Shown piece by piece: positions 53,499-63,746 of a stretch of DNA of 64,000 nucleotides. The notes below the pieces were generated by a model. The model had not been told where the DNA came from and ran no database searches. It worked only from the letters and a program-made list of their open reading frames with translations. How positions within the stretch are numbered: position 1 is the stretch's first letter; each line of letters opens with the position of its first letter. The position numbers and the translations under genes were made by a program. Source of the DNA: Pseudoalteromonas sp. T1lg88 (GTDB lineage Bacteria > Pseudomonadota > Gammaproteobacteria > Enterobacterales > Alteromonadaceae); contig NZ_PQCF01000032.1 of assembly GCF_002964765.1 (NCBI RefSeq), forward strand, positions 620,001 to 684,000, given 5' to 3'.

Positions 53499-55772
53499 TT
53501 AATCGGTGATAAACCAATAGTTTTTCTGCTCTTTTGCAGCCTCTACCTGTATTTTATCGCGATAAAACTGAACCCGAATTCCACCTTGAGTTTTAGTTTG
53601 CCATTGCCTCGCCCCCACCGTTTGATATCTGGCCAGTACCTTGGGGTGAGGCATTTGCCAATTTGTACGGGCGCTACTTGAATGGATCACCTCACTTGGT
53701 TTTAGGGCGTTTACAAAGGCCAGGCTTGAAGAGGTACGGCTGCCATGATGGGGGCTGACCAAGACATCCACCCTGGGCAGCGCGTTTAACGCCACCAATT
53801 TCGCCTCTTCTTTTATACCTATATCGCCAGTTAACAACACCCTATGTTTACCATCTGAAATAAGTAATACACAGGAGTTGGCATTGTCATTACTGCCTAT
53901 GTACTTTGGCCACAATGGCGTTAACTCAAGGCCATGCCAATTAAAGGCTTGTTGACTACAGGTCCGCATGCCACCGGGATGAAACCGAACTAAGGTGCTC
54001 CCATAACCTGCACTGCGCCAAAACTTCAGGCCGCCAGCATGGTCGTTATCCCAGTGAGAAATAAGGGTCAGCTCAGGGCTTAGGTTTTCGCTTTGTATAA
54101 ATGGCAACAGGGTATTATCGACTATGGAATATTGCCCAAAATAGCTGGCGCCTAGGTCGTAAACCAGAGCATGCTCCCCTCGCCTGAGCACTATGCTCAA
54201 ACCATGGCCGACATCCAGCACATCCAGTTGCCAGCTCGGTGCCCGTACAAGCTCAATCAAAATAAAAGTACTTAACAGCACCAGGGTATATAAGGCAGGC
54301 CACCAGGTACGAAGCAGCAACACGGCTAAAATAGCCAGATAACAAGCCAGCACCACAACCTCAGGTAACTGAGTCCCAGGGAATTGAGAACCAGGCAGCC
54401 AAAACTGGCTGCTTAAAGGCAGTAAGTAAGCAATTCCAGCTCCGGCATACATATCGAAGAGCTCTAAGCCTGCCGTCAACCAAGGCGCAAAACCACTCAG
54501 GGCACTGATTATTAATAGCGGCAGCAAAATAAAGCTCACCAAGGGCACAAACAACAAATTAAATAGCGCTGCAGACCAAGAGAAGCCGCCAAATACCAAT
54601 AAACTCAGCGGCGCCAAGCCCACACATAAACTCATCTGTACCCAGAGGTAGCGCACCAACCAATGACGCCCGGCGCTAAGTCTAAGGGCAACAAAAATAA
54701 CCGCCACCGCAGAGAAGGAAAACCACATGCCCACATCCAACAGAGCAAAAGGATTTATCACCAGCACCAGGGTTAATGCCAGTAATAAACTAGGGCCGAG
54801 TCGATAGTGTAAGCGACTAAAATATAGGGCCACAAACAACGCCAACATCAACCAGGCGCGCTGAGCACTAATAGGCAGCTGGCACAGCAGCACAAATAGC
54901 GCACACAGGCATAAGGCCATAAGCGCGACAAGACCATTGATACTTTGGGCTTGGCGGAAAACACTCGTAAAGCAGCGGCCGAGTGCCCAAAGAGCCAGCT
55001 TAATTACATAAAAACAAAAGCCATAGAGCAGCGCTATATGCAAGCCGGATATAGCCAGCAAGTGAATGGTGCCGGTATCACGAAAAAGTTGCTTGTGTTG
55101 CTCAGGGATAGCGCTTCTATCGGCGCTCAGTAACGCCTTATATACGCCATAAAGCTGATAATCACCCAGATTTTTATCGAGCCAATGGCGGTAATGCTGG
55201 GCAAAGGTTGCTTGCGCCTCGCCAATATCTAAGGTCGCCGGTTTTGATGCCTGCAGATGCGGCCCATGCAAAAAGCCATATATGCGCGCATCGCGCACGG
55301 AAAAATTAACTCGCCACTGTTTAATCCGCACCCGAGTATGTGCTTTGATGGTCGCGCCTGGGTGTAGGCTGATATCAGCAGACAGCGGTACGTTGATAAT
55401 AACCCGCTGATAAAAAGGTACTTTATACTCATCAATGCGAAGCAATTTTAGCGTGGCGAATTGGCTGCTTGGTAATTTACTGAGCGCCACTACCTGTCCT
55501 TCTATGTGCCTAACGCTATTATTAATTTCGGGTCCATGCCAATGATAAAACAGCTGAAAATAGGCTAAGGTATAAAGGAGAGCGAACAGGCAGGCTCGGG
55601 TCTGGCCGATAAAATAACCAGTTACTGTTCGAATAACTAGCAATATGGCTATTATTGTAAAAAGTACTGGCAGTGACGGGGTGAAAAGTGACAGAATACA
55701 GCCGAATGAAAACCCACTGCACAGCGCAATAGATGTACAGGGCCCCATCCGATGGCGAAGAAAACCATTCAA
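53499..55772 (-). CDS. comEC: ComEC/Rec2 DNA-uptake channel protein
   Basis: A 757-residue polytopic membrane protein. An N-terminal soluble OB-like domain is followed by the competence domain (LLAISGLHIALLYGFCFYVI) with many helices. The C-terminal metallo-beta-lactamase-like domain has DVGHGLSIVL, SHWDNDHAGGL and SPHHGSRTSSS. It transports single-stranded DNA across the inner membrane during natural transformation. The first ATG (55772) overlaps the divergent DUF2062 start by 21 bp; the ATG at 55748 is an alternative. Confidence 0.93.
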   Translation of the reverse strand: MNGFLRHRMGPCTSIALCSGFSFGCILSLFTPSLPVLFTIIAILLVIRTVTGYFIGQTRACLFALLYTLAYFQLFYHWHGPEINNSVRHIEGQVVALSKLPSSQFATLKLLRIDEYKVPFYQRVIINVPLSADISLHPGATIKAHTRVRIKQWRVNFSVRDARIYGFLHGPHLQASKPATLDIGEAQATFAQHYRHWLDKNLGDYQLYGVYKALLSADRSAIPEQHKQLFRDTGTIHLLAISGLHIALLYGFCFYVIKLALWALGRCFTSVFRQAQSINGLVALMALCLCALFVLLCQLPISAQRAWLMLALFVALYFSRLHYRLGPSLLLALTLVLVINPFALLDVGMWFSFSAVAVIFVALRLSAGRHWLVRYLWVQMSLCVGLAPLSLLVFGGFSWSAALFNLLFVPLVSFILLPLLIISALSGFAPWLTAGLELFDMYAGAGIAYLLPLSSQFWLPGSQFPGTQLPEVVVLACYLAILAVLLLRTWWPALYTLVLLSTFILIELVRAPSWQLDVLDVGHGLSIVLRRGEHALVYDLGASYFGQYSIVDNTLLPFIQSENLSPELTLISHWDNDHAGGLKFWRSAGYGSTLVRFHPGGMRTCSQQAFNWHGLELTPLWPKYIGSNDNANSCVLLISDGKHRVLLTGDIGIKEEAKLVALNALPRVDVLVSPHHGSRTSSSLAFVNALKPSEVIHSSSARTNWQMPHPKVLARYQTVGARQWQTKTQGGIRVQFYRDKIQVEAAKEQKNYWFITD

Positions 55773-56255
55773 CGGTTCTTACCCGATCATAATAAGATCA
55801 AGCAGCTTAAATCGCTTCGTATTTTTGGGCGGCTATTACACGATGCTAATCTCTGGCATCTAAATAGACGTTCGGCGCGTGGCGCCTTTTCCGTTGGCTT
55901 GTTTTTCGCGTTCATTCCAGTTCCCTTTCAAATGATTTTAGCCGCGGCCGTCGCCATTCCTCTGCGCGTTAATTTGCCGCTCTCCATCGCTTTGGTGTGG
56001 ATCACTAACCCCTTAACCATGCCACCGATTTTTTACTGCTCCTATGTGGTGGGGACTTGGATCCTCGGTCACCCACAGCAGGAATTCTACTTTGAACCCA
56101 GTTGGCAATGGCTTAGTGACAGCCTGACGACAATAGGCCCGGCCTTCTTACTCGGCTCTGCCGTCTGTGGCGCCTTGGCTGCACTGATAGGGTTTATTTT
56201 AGTCGACTATTTATGGTGCCGCGGTGTGAAAAAGGCCTGGGAATCGCGCAAATAG
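55752..56255 (+). CDS. DUF2062 membrane protein
   Basis: A 167-residue protein with the family hallmark LLHDANLWHLNRRSARGAFS followed by hydrophobic helices (GLFFAFIPVPFQMILAA, LPLSIALVWITNPLTMPPIF) and a final helix at about 135-155. The start overlaps the 5' end of comEC on the other strand. DUF2062 function is unknown. It is next to comEC in many gammaproteobacteria. Confidence 0.88.
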   Translation: MAKKTIQRFLPDHNKIKQLKSLRIFGRLLHDANLWHLNRRSARGAFSVGLFFAFIPVPFQMILAAAVAIPLRVNLPLSIALVWITNPLTMPPIFYCSYVVGTWILGHPQQEFYFEPSWQWLSDSLTTIGPAFLLGSAVCGALAALIGFILVDYLWCRGVKKAWESRK

Positions 56256-56277
56256 CAAGTTGGGCTATTTACAGACA

Positions 56278-56308
56278 TAAAAAAACCGCCCTTAGGCGGT
56301 TTTTTTAG
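56278..56308. terminator. Bidirectional terminator between the DUF2062 gene and fklB
   Basis: AAAAAAACCGCC pairs with GGCGGTTTTTTT around CTTA; suitable for both convergent genes. Confidence 0.9.
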
Positions 56309-56319
56309 CACACTTTAAA

Positions 56320-56937
56320 TTAAAGAATATCAAGTAGTTCGATATCAAAAATAAGTGTTGAGTAAGGAGCAATGGCTGCACCGGCACCGCGCTCACCATA
56401 GGCAAGGTCGTGCGGGATGTATAGACGCCATTTTGAACCAGTAGGCATCATTTGTAATGCTTCAGTCCAACCTTTAATTACGCCACCTACTGGGAATTCA
56501 GCAGGTTGACCACGCTCGTATGAGCTGTCGAATACAGTGCCGTTTACCAGGGTACCGTGGTAATGAGTACGCACAGTAGACTCAGCAGTTGGCTTCTCAC
56601 CAGAGCCCGCTTCGATAACTTCGAACTGTAGACCAGACTCGGTTACCGTTACTTCAGCGCGCTTAGCGTTTTCAGCAAGGAAAGCTTCGCCTTCAGCGGC
56701 AAGTACTTTCGCTTCTTCTTCACGACGGGCTTGAATTTCAGCGTTAATTTTTTCGAATGCAGCTTGAATCTCAGGGATCTCAACTTGGAAGCTCTCACCT
56801 GTGTAAGCATCTTTCATGCCTTCGAAAACAGAGTTCAGGTTAAGACCTTCGAAAGGGTTTGCTTTAAGTTGCTCGCCCATTTGCAGACCAATACCATAGC
56901 TGGCTTTATCCGCATGAGTAGTAAATTTATCAGACAT
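56320..56937 (-). CDS. fklB: FKBP-type peptidyl-prolyl isomerase
   Basis: A 205-residue protein, the length of E. coli FklB. The helical dimerisation domain (about 1-90) begins MSDKFTTHADKASYGIGLQ. The FKBP domain follows with VRTHYHGTLVNGTVFDSSYE, PVGGVIKGWTEALQMM and IPHDLAYGERGAG. The frame extends 13 codons upstream to 56976, but those residues do not fit the family. No signal peptide, so cytoplasmic. Confidence 0.93.
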   Translation of the reverse strand: MSDKFTTHADKASYGIGLQMGEQLKANPFEGLNLNSVFEGMKDAYTGESFQVEIPEIQAAFEKINAEIQARREEEAKVLAAEGEAFLAENAKRAEVTVTESGLQFEVIEAGSGEKPTAESTVRTHYHGTLVNGTVFDSSYERGQPAEFPVGGVIKGWTEALQMMPTGSKWRLYIPHDLAYGERGAGAAIAPYSTLIFDIELLDIL

Positions 56938-57032
56938 AAAATCGTCCATCTTTTTGAAAATATAAAATTCGCGCACAGGGTAACATACTCAAGGCGCAAC
57001 GTCAGGCTTAGGCCTAAAAACCACGGTGATCG

Positions 57033-57395
57033 CTATTTGTTTGCCGATATATTGGCCATTTTCTTAGCCACAAATGGCCAAGCCCAGGTAAAGACCAATA
57101 AGGAAACGATTAAATAAGCCCACAGCCAAGACGGCATATCAATAAACCAAGGCCATAAAATAACGCCACAGCCGATCACCCCCAAGCAACCTACTAATAA
57201 TGCGCATAAGGTGGAAAGTTGTGCTTCATACTTAACTATCAGGTGTGCAACCAGGGCGTTGAAGACGGCGAAACTTGCCAATTGCGCGAGCATACCCAGA
57301 TGTGCGTCAACAAGTAACTTATTAACCACATCCAGACCCATGGCGTAAAAGAAGGCTAGTGCCAGCCAAAAGAAAATGCGCATTGGTGCTGCCAT
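57033..57395 (-). CDS. Small membrane protein, unknown function
   Basis: A 120-residue protein with four hydrophobic helices (about 5-20, 32-52, 59-80, 90-107). The GTG at 57404 opens the frame, but ATG 57395 has GGAG 8 nt upstream. Not recognised. It is encoded head-to-tail with another small membrane protein (57579-57956); the 183 bp between them have no gene. Confidence 0.7.
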   Translation of the reverse strand: MAAPMRIFFWLALAFFYAMGLDVVNKLLVDAHLGMLAQLASFAVFNALVAHLIVKYEAQLSTLCALLVGCLGVIGCGVILWPWFIDMPSWLWAYLIVSLLVFTWAWPFVAKKMANISANK

Positions 57396-57578
57396 TTTGT
57401 ACACTCCATCAAGTTTAGAATCGCAAAGCTATTACGAAAAAACCGCCAATTGAGACGGTCTTTGAATTCAAGGGCGCAAAGGCAGGCTTTATCATCGCTT
57501 TGTGACCCTTTTGATGTCGCGCATACTAAAGACTCATAAACGGAAAGTAAAGCTAGGCTCGACGTCGCGAGCCCCACC

Positions 57579-57956
57579 CTAGTAATACTGTTTTGGACGC
57601 TTAGCGATAAGTGCACACACTACACAGCCAATGAGGGCGATCAGCGCAAAAAGCACGCTTTGCATAATAAGCTCCCCTCTTTGCTGTTTAGTGGCAGGTA
57701 TGATCAGCAAGGTTAAAGCCGGCAGCACGCTAACAAACAACACATAGGCGGTGACCTTGAGGGCACGTAGAAAGTCATAGCGTTTGCTGTAGAGCATCCA
57801 GCTCGATACCAAGATGACCACGCACATGGCGGCAAGGGTAATGTAAAGTGGTGCCTTAGTGGCCATGGCCACATAAGTGGTCAGCATAGCGCCTACTATT
57901 CCCCAAAATGACCACAATCCCCAACGCTCTTTTTCTCTTAAGAATAAGTTACCCAT
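57579..57956 (-). CDS. Small membrane protein, unknown function
   Basis: A 125-residue protein with four predicted helices (about 14-30, 35-55, 68-87, 95-117) and a basic C-terminus (KRPKQYY). ATG 57956 is weakly preceded by AAGAG. Not recognised; a helper to the following small membrane protein is possible but unsupported. Confidence 0.7.
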   Translation of the reverse strand: MGNLFLREKERWGLWSFWGIVGAMLTTYVAMATKAPLYITLAAMCVVILVSSWMLYSKRYDFLRALKVTAYVLFVSVLPALTLLIIPATKQQRGELIMQSVLFALIALIGCVVCALIAKRPKQYY

Positions 57957-58145
57957 TGACTCTTATCTTCTTATTATTTTTGTTAGTTACAATTTTGTAC
58001 AATTCTTAGCCTAACAAAAAATATCGGTTTAAAAAACCACACAAAGTGATTAATTAAGCAAAAAAAAGCAGTATAAATGAATAAAGATTAATCTAAGATG
58101 ACGACGCCCCTAATCGGGCGATTAAATGCGCCGTTTTAAGTCAGA

Positions 58146-58697
58146 TTAGATACCGTAAGAAAAGAAGTCGGCCACCTGATGACGTCGCTTTTTCGGACAA
58201 TCTAAGGTGGGCGTGCCCAGATATAAATAGCCGATTATTTCGTCCTCGCTGCTCAGTCCCAGTTCGCTCTTAACCATGGGCGATTGGGCAAAAGCACCGG
58301 TTCGCCAAATACCCGATAGACCCTGAGCGAATGCCGCCTGTTGCATGGCAAAGGTCGCGCATGAGGCGCTGGCTATTTGTTCCACCCTTGGCACCTTGTC
58401 GTGTGGGGTGTATTTCATAATGCAGACGATCACCATGGGCGCCCTGTCCACTAAACTGGCTGCACGCTCTATGGCGCGCTCGCCCATGTCTTCGGCTACC
58501 GCAGCCTTGGCAAAAATGCTGCCAAGCGCGTCGCGCTGTTCATCTTCTAAAACAATAAACTGCCAGGGAGCAAGATTGGCATGATCCGGCACTCTCAGTG
58601 CCGCTTGTTGGATCAGCTCCATCTGCTTTGGTGATGGACCAGGATAAGATAATTGGCTATCGGATTGGCGATTTAATAACAGCTCGGTTGCATTCAT
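58146..58697 (-). CDS. YdjA-like nitroreductase family protein
   Basis: A 183-residue FMN-dependent nitroreductase-fold protein of the small YdjA type. The FMN-binding start LLLNRQSDSQLSYPGPS, the PDHANLAPWQFIVLE block and C-terminal IGYLYLGTP are visible. The physiological substrate is unknown. It lies upstream of no obvious partner. Confidence 0.88.
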   Translation of the reverse strand: MNATELLLNRQSDSQLSYPGPSPKQMELIQQAALRVPDHANLAPWQFIVLEDEQRDALGSIFAKAAVAEDMGERAIERAASLVDRAPMVIVCIMKYTPHDKVPRVEQIASASCATFAMQQAAFAQGLSGIWRTGAFAQSPMVKSELGLSSEDEIIGYLYLGTPTLDCPKKRRHQVADFFSYGI

Positions 58698-58784
58698 TAT
58701 GGGGGATTCTTTCTCTTAAGTACTTGAGCCTAAGGCTACCATAGTCGCCCTAGGCTGATAAGGGAAAAGCCGCCTAAGCAGGTA

Positions 58785-59474
58785 TTATGTGCGCCTGCGT
58801 CGCGGCGCAAGATAATAATCCAAACTTACATAACGCCCACCGCCGACAAAAAATAGTGATAGCAACATAACAAAATAAATGGCAGCAAACTCAATACCAT
58901 TATTGAGGATCACAATATTACCGCGTTCATAGACATAACCGGGTTGCCCGTGTTCAGCCACAATCGTTTTTATCACTTCTAAACGCATTTTAGCCGCCGC
59001 AGAATTCTCCAGGCTTTGCTTGGCCGCTTCTATACCGGCCCAGTCTAGGACCTGTGCCGGACTGGTTTGTGTATCCGTAGGAGTGATGGCAAACCAGCCG
59101 TTATCCCAATGCACCATAGTGGCCGCCACCACCATGGTGATCATCAAGGGAATGGCCACCAAACGCGTAAACAAGCCGATAAGCAATAACCAGCCTCCGG
59201 CAAATTCGGCCCAACCGGCTAATAAGGCAAGCACATCGGCAAAGGGTAAACCTAATCCCCAATCACTGTTGCCAAACCAGGCCACCACATTCGGGTCTGC
59301 CAGCAGGCGTTGCGACCAGGGCAAATCACTGTTGCCGAGATTCAATTTAGTATACCCGGCGATGATCATCACCGGCGCCAAAATTAATCGCATTAACAAG
59401 GGCGCTAAGCCATCAAATGCCTGTAATGGCCCTAATGATTCATCCTTAGGTGTAGGGGCAACGCGAGTCTGCAT
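58785..59474 (-). CDS. DoxX family membrane protein
   Basis: A 229-residue protein. The DoxX start LLMRLILAPVMIIAGYTKL (about 26-44) is followed by GWAEFAGGWLLLIGLFTRLVA and a third helix. A soluble insertion of about 70 residues (about 130-200) precedes the last helix and a basic tail (APRRRRT). ATG 59474 follows AAAGG. DoxX proteins are loosely linked to quinone or thiosulfate redox chemistry; the function here is unknown. Confidence 0.85.
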   Translation of the reverse strand: MQTRVAPTPKDESLGPLQAFDGLAPLLMRLILAPVMIIAGYTKLNLGNSDLPWSQRLLADPNVVAWFGNSDWGLGLPFADVLALLAGWAEFAGGWLLLIGLFTRLVAIPLMITMVVAATMVHWDNGWFAITPTDTQTSPAQVLDWAGIEAAKQSLENSAAAKMRLEVIKTIVAEHGQPGYVYERGNIVILNNGIEFAAIYFVMLLSLFFVGGGRYVSLDYYLAPRRRRT

Positions 59475-59615
59475 GGTGAAACCTTTTATGCTAATAAAGT
59501 GTTAATGATATAGCACAAAGACCCGCATTCCCCTGCTTTTATTACAAAAAATATTTAAGACATAAAAAATGCCGCAACTAGGCGGCATCGATAAAAAGCT
59601 GTGTAAGCGAGTAAA

Positions 59616-61586
59616 TTAAATCTCGCGTGCCACCATAAGGGCTTCCTTAATGGCACGCTTAGCATCAATTTCTGCCGCCAGCTTGGCGCCGCCAATGACG
59701 TGCACCTCGGCTTTCCCAGCCCCTTGTTCGGCCTGTTTAAGCTCGGTGTCGTTCGAGGTTTGGCCAATACAGCCGATCACTGTATCTACATCCAACACCC
59801 GGGCTTCACCGGCTACACTGATATGCAGGCCCTGAGCATCAAAACGCTCGTATTGGCAATCGGCGATTTGCTCGACGCCATGCATCTTGGCCACCTGACG
59901 ATGGATCCAGCCGGTAGTTTTACCTAAGCCGGCACCGAAACGTCCACTGCTGCGTTTTAGCATGTAAAGTTTCTTATCACTCTTATGCAACTCAACCGGC
60001 TGCTCTATGCCCCATTGCGCCTTAAAGTTGGCGATACTCTGATGATGCTCTTCAGTTAAGAACGCCACCATGTCGAAGCCGATACCGCCAGCACCCAAAA
60101 TAGCAATACGAGAGCCCAGCTCTACGTCACCACGGATCACCTCGTCATAGCTATAAACCCTTCTACCATCTTCACAGCTGAAACTGGCTTTACGAGGCGA
60201 TACACCACAGGCAAAGACGATATCGTCGTAATCATTTTGCATTGAGGCGTCATAGGCGGTGTTCATATGTAGCTTCACGCCCTGACGTACAACTTCTTCG
60301 CTGAAATATTTAAGCGCTAACTGGAAGTCTTCTTTTCCGGGAATACGCATGGCCAGGTTAAACTGACCGCCCAGAGTATCTGAGCGCTCGATAAGGGTGA
60401 CCTGATGGCCGCGCTGGCGCAAATAAATACTGGCAGCCAGACCTGCAGGACCGGCACCAACGACAAGCACATTTTTACTCTTTTGGGCCTTTTCAATGGC
60501 TAAATCTAGCTCAAACGCCGCTAAAGGGTTCACCAAACAGGTGGCGCGCTGGCCTTTAAACACATGGTCTAAACAGCCCTGATTACAGCCGATACAGATG
60601 TTAATCTGCTCGCTACGCTGCTGCGCATACTTATTGAAAAGCTCCGGATCTGCCAATAAAGGACGGGCCATGGAGATCATATCTGCCTGACCGGCTTTTA
60701 GGATCTCATTGGCTATCTCTGGGGTGTTAATACGGTTAACAGCGATCACAGGTTTTTCGGTAGCCGCTTTTAAACGCTGTGAGGCTTCTCGAAAGGCCCC
60801 AGGTGGTACCATGGAAGCTATGGTCGGTACCCTGGCCTCATGCCAACCAATACCTGTATTAAAGATATCAACACCGGCCGCAGCCAATACCTTGGCCTGC
60901 TCGGTGACTTCCTCGGCAGTTGAACCGTTAGGAATAAGGTCCATAACCGACAAACGAAAAACGATAATAAATTCATCGCTCACCTGAGCGCGCACCGCCT
61001 CGACTATTTCCTTGGCAAAACGCATACGACCTGTGTTATCGCCGCCATATTCGTCAGTGCGTTTATTGGTATGAGGCGCCATAAACTCATTGATCAGATA
61101 GCCCTCTGAACCCATGATCTCAACGCCATCATATCCTGCCTGCTGTGCCAAACGGGCGCTGTTGGCAAAATCTTTAATGGTGCTTTTGATCATGCCCTTG
61201 GTCATGGCTTTAGGGGCATAAGGCGTAATAGGTGACTTAATGGCACTGGGGGCACAGTTAAAAGGGTGATAGCCATAACGCCCGGCATGGAGCAGTTGCA
61301 AGCAGATTTTACCGCCGTGTTTGTGCACCGCCTCGGTGTATATCTTATGCTTAAGCACATCAAACAAGGTATTAAAGGATGAGGATATGGGCGTCAGCTT
61401 GCCGCGAATATTAGGGCTATAGCCGCCGGTAATAATCAGGCCAACTCCACCTTTAGCACGCTCTTCATAAAACGCCGCCAGACGCTTACGGTTATGCCAC
61501 CCTTCTTCTAAACCTGTGTGCATTGAGCCCATTACCAGGCGATTTCGTATTTGCCCATGCGCTAATTCTAATGCTTGTTCTAGCAT
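59616..61586 (-). CDS. fadH: 2,4-dienoyl-CoA reductase (NADPH)
   Basis: A 656-residue iron-sulfur flavoenzyme that reduces 2,4-dienoyl-CoA during oxidation of unsaturated fatty acids. The N-terminal FMN TIM barrel has NRLVMGSMHTGLEEG and GYDGVEIMGSEGYLINEF. The 4Fe-4S ligands are in CIGCNQGCLDHVF and ATCLVNP. The C-terminal FAD/NADP domain starts VLVVGAGPAGLAASIYLRQ. The start has AGAGAGGA upstream. About 16 residues shorter than E. coli FadH, mainly at the N-terminus. Confidence 0.94.
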   Translation of the reverse strand: MLEQALELAHGQIRNRLVMGSMHTGLEEGWHNRKRLAAFYEERAKGGVGLIITGGYSPNIRGKLTPISSSFNTLFDVLKHKIYTEAVHKHGGKICLQLLHAGRYGYHPFNCAPSAIKSPITPYAPKAMTKGMIKSTIKDFANSARLAQQAGYDGVEIMGSEGYLINEFMAPHTNKRTDEYGGDNTGRMRFAKEIVEAVRAQVSDEFIIVFRLSVMDLIPNGSTAEEVTEQAKVLAAAGVDIFNTGIGWHEARVPTIASMVPPGAFREASQRLKAATEKPVIAVNRINTPEIANEILKAGQADMISMARPLLADPELFNKYAQQRSEQINICIGCNQGCLDHVFKGQRATCLVNPLAAFELDLAIEKAQKSKNVLVVGAGPAGLAASIYLRQRGHQVTLIERSDTLGGQFNLAMRIPGKEDFQLALKYFSEEVVRQGVKLHMNTAYDASMQNDYDDIVFACGVSPRKASFSCEDGRRVYSYDEVIRGDVELGSRIAILGAGGIGFDMVAFLTEEHHQSIANFKAQWGIEQPVELHKSDKKLYMLKRSSGRFGAGLGKTTGWIHRQVAKMHGVEQIADCQYERFDAQGLHISVAGEARVLDVDTVIGCIGQTSNDTELKQAEQGAGKAEVHVIGGAKLAAEIDAKRAIKEALMVAREI

Positions 61587-61795
61587 GGCTATCCTCTCTA
61601 ACTAGTCTGGTCATACCTGTTTGAGAGTAGCGATTTTTAACTTCAGCGGCAAGTAGATTCGACAGCGCCCTTGGTGAAAGCAAGGGTAACTGTAAACACT
61701 TAGTTACTTTTTTCTGTTTAAAATTTTGAAGTCTTTGGGCTAATATGGAAGTCTAAACTAGGTGTAGAGCAGATTTTAATATTAAGGATCTGATT

Positions 61796-63661
61796 TTGAT
61801 TAAAAAAGTAGTAAAAGCCACTTGGGATGGAATTAACTTTTCCCGCCGTCTGGTGGTCAACCTCATCTTTATAGCATTGGTTATCATAGTGATCGCCTCA
61901 ATTACCAGCGACGATGGCGAGATCAAGGTTCCTCAGGGCGCTGTGCTTAACCTGAACCTGAACGGCTACCTGGTCGAACAAAAACGCTATGTAGACCCAC
62001 TCGATGCTGCCCTAGCCCAATCCATGGGTGCACAAGATGAGCCGGCTGAAATCCTGGTTGATGATGTGGTTGATGTGATCAACAAGGCCGCTAACGACGA
62101 GCGCATTGAAGCCATGCTATTGAACGTGCAAAACCTAGGTGGCGCTCATATCAATAAGCTAGCGGCCATTGCCAAAGCCATTGAAGCTTTTAAAGCTCAG
62201 GGCAAACCGGTTATCGCCACAGGCTACTATTACACCCAGAGCCAGTATTATCTTGCCGCCCACGCCGATGAAATTAACCTACACCCATACGGCGGCGTGT
62301 CTATCGAAGGCTTTGGTGTCTACCCTGTTTACTTTAAGGAAGCGCTGGACAAGCTGAAGATCACTCAGCACGTATTCCGCGTGGGTACCTTTAAGTCGGC
62401 GGTAGAGCCGCTGATCCGTAACGATATGTCGCAAGCGGCCAAGGAAGCGAACAAAGAATGGTTGTCACACCTTTGGCAGCAATATAAAGACGAGATCGCG
62501 ACCCTGCGTGGTTTTGAGCAAACCAACTTTGATGAAAGCCTGGACACTTACCTTGCCAAACTTGAGAAAGTAGACGGCAACGGTGCCAAGTACGCGCTGC
62601 AAAACGGTTGGGTCGACGCGCTTAAAAACAATCAGGAGCTACGCCAACAGATGATCGACTTGGTTGGTCTTGATGAAAAAGGTAAGAGCTTCCGTCAAAT
62701 CGGCTTCAACGATTACCTGGCTACCTTTAAGATGCCAATTGCAGTGGATAACCCATTGACTGAAAAAGTGGCGGTTATTGTGGCTAAAGGCACCATAGTC
62801 GACGGTCACCGTAAGGCCGGTGAAATCGGCGGTGACAGTACAGCTGCCCTACTACGTGAAGCTCGTAATAATGATCGCGTTAAGGCCGTAGTTCTTCGTA
62901 TCGACTCCGGCGGCGGCAGCATGTTTGCATCTGAGCTAATTCGCCGTGAAGTTATCGCCCTTAAAGAAGCGGGCAAGCCAGTGGTTGCCTCCATGGGCTC
63001 GGTGGCTGCCTCAGGTGGTTATTGGATAGCCAGTGCCGCCAATGAAATTTGGGCAGCGCCAAGCACTATTACCGGCTCTATCGGCGTATTCGGCACCATA
63101 ATGACCTTTGAGAAAAGCGCTGCAAAACTAGGTGTTTACTCGGATGGTGTTGGCACCACAGAGCTAAAAGGCTCATCGGTATTGCTTGGCCTAGACGATA
63201 AACTGGCACAAGCCATTCAAATGAGTGTGGAAAATGCCTACTCTCGCTTCTTAGAAGTAGTGTCAGAGTCTCGCGGTCTATCTCTTGAAGAAGTAGATAA
63301 AATCGCTCAGGGCCGTGTTTGGATTGCCACTCAGGCACAACAACTGGGTTTGGTTGACCAACTTGGCGACAAGCAGGCCGCCATTAGCGCCGCCGCTAAA
63401 CTGGCAAGTCTGAAGCACTATGATGTGCAACTTATCGAGCAGCCGTTATCGCCACAGGATATTTTCATTCAAAACCTGTTTGGTAATGCCGCGGTGCAGT
63501 CATTGGTTGCTAAGCAAGCACCGCAAAGTGCCAGCGTAGGTGCGGCCATGCAGTTCGATAATTTTGTTGAACAGATTGAACAACAAGTGAACTCGCTTAA
63601 AGCCTTCAATGATCCTGAAGGTATCTACGCCCGCTGCTTGGTATGTACCGTAACGAATTAA
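61796..63661 (+). CDS. sppA: Signal peptide peptidase A, 67-kDa type
   Basis: A 621-residue membrane-anchored Ser/Lys protease degrading cleaved signal peptides. An N-terminal membrane helix (about 19-37) precedes two homologous halves. Catalytic Lys200 (RVGTFKSAVEP) is in the first half and Ser406 (GSVAASGGYW) in the second, as in the E. coli enzyme. The start is an unusual TTG at 61796 with AAGGA 7 nt upstream; no in-frame ATG is near. Confidence 0.95.
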   Translation: MIKKVVKATWDGINFSRRLVVNLIFIALVIIVIASITSDDGEIKVPQGAVLNLNLNGYLVEQKRYVDPLDAALAQSMGAQDEPAEILVDDVVDVINKAANDERIEAMLLNVQNLGGAHINKLAAIAKAIEAFKAQGKPVIATGYYYTQSQYYLAAHADEINLHPYGGVSIEGFGVYPVYFKEALDKLKITQHVFRVGTFKSAVEPLIRNDMSQAAKEANKEWLSHLWQQYKDEIATLRGFEQTNFDESLDTYLAKLEKVDGNGAKYALQNGWVDALKNNQELRQQMIDLVGLDEKGKSFRQIGFNDYLATFKMPIAVDNPLTEKVAVIVAKGTIVDGHRKAGEIGGDSTAALLREARNNDRVKAVVLRIDSGGGSMFASELIRREVIALKEAGKPVVASMGSVAASGGYWIASAANEIWAAPSTITGSIGVFGTIMTFEKSAAKLGVYSDGVGTTELKGSSVLLGLDDKLAQAIQMSVENAYSRFLEVVSESRGLSLEEVDKIAQGRVWIATQAQQLGLVDQLGDKQAAISAAAKLASLKHYDVQLIEQPLSPQDIFIQNLFGNAAVQSLVAKQAPQSASVGAAMQFDNFVEQIEQQVNSLKAFNDPEGIYARCLVCTVTN

Positions 63662-63718
63662 TTTTCGTAAATAAATCCTGGCGCCACATTTAGTCACGGC
63701 GCTACAGCATGTATACTT

Positions 63719-63746
63719 AGCCCGATAGCATTTATCGGGCTTTTTT
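63719..63746 (+). terminator. Terminator between sppA and ansA, abutting the ansA ATG
   Basis: AGCCCGATA pairs with TATCGGGCT, followed by TTTTTT, which runs straight into the ATG of ansA. Confidence 0.88.
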
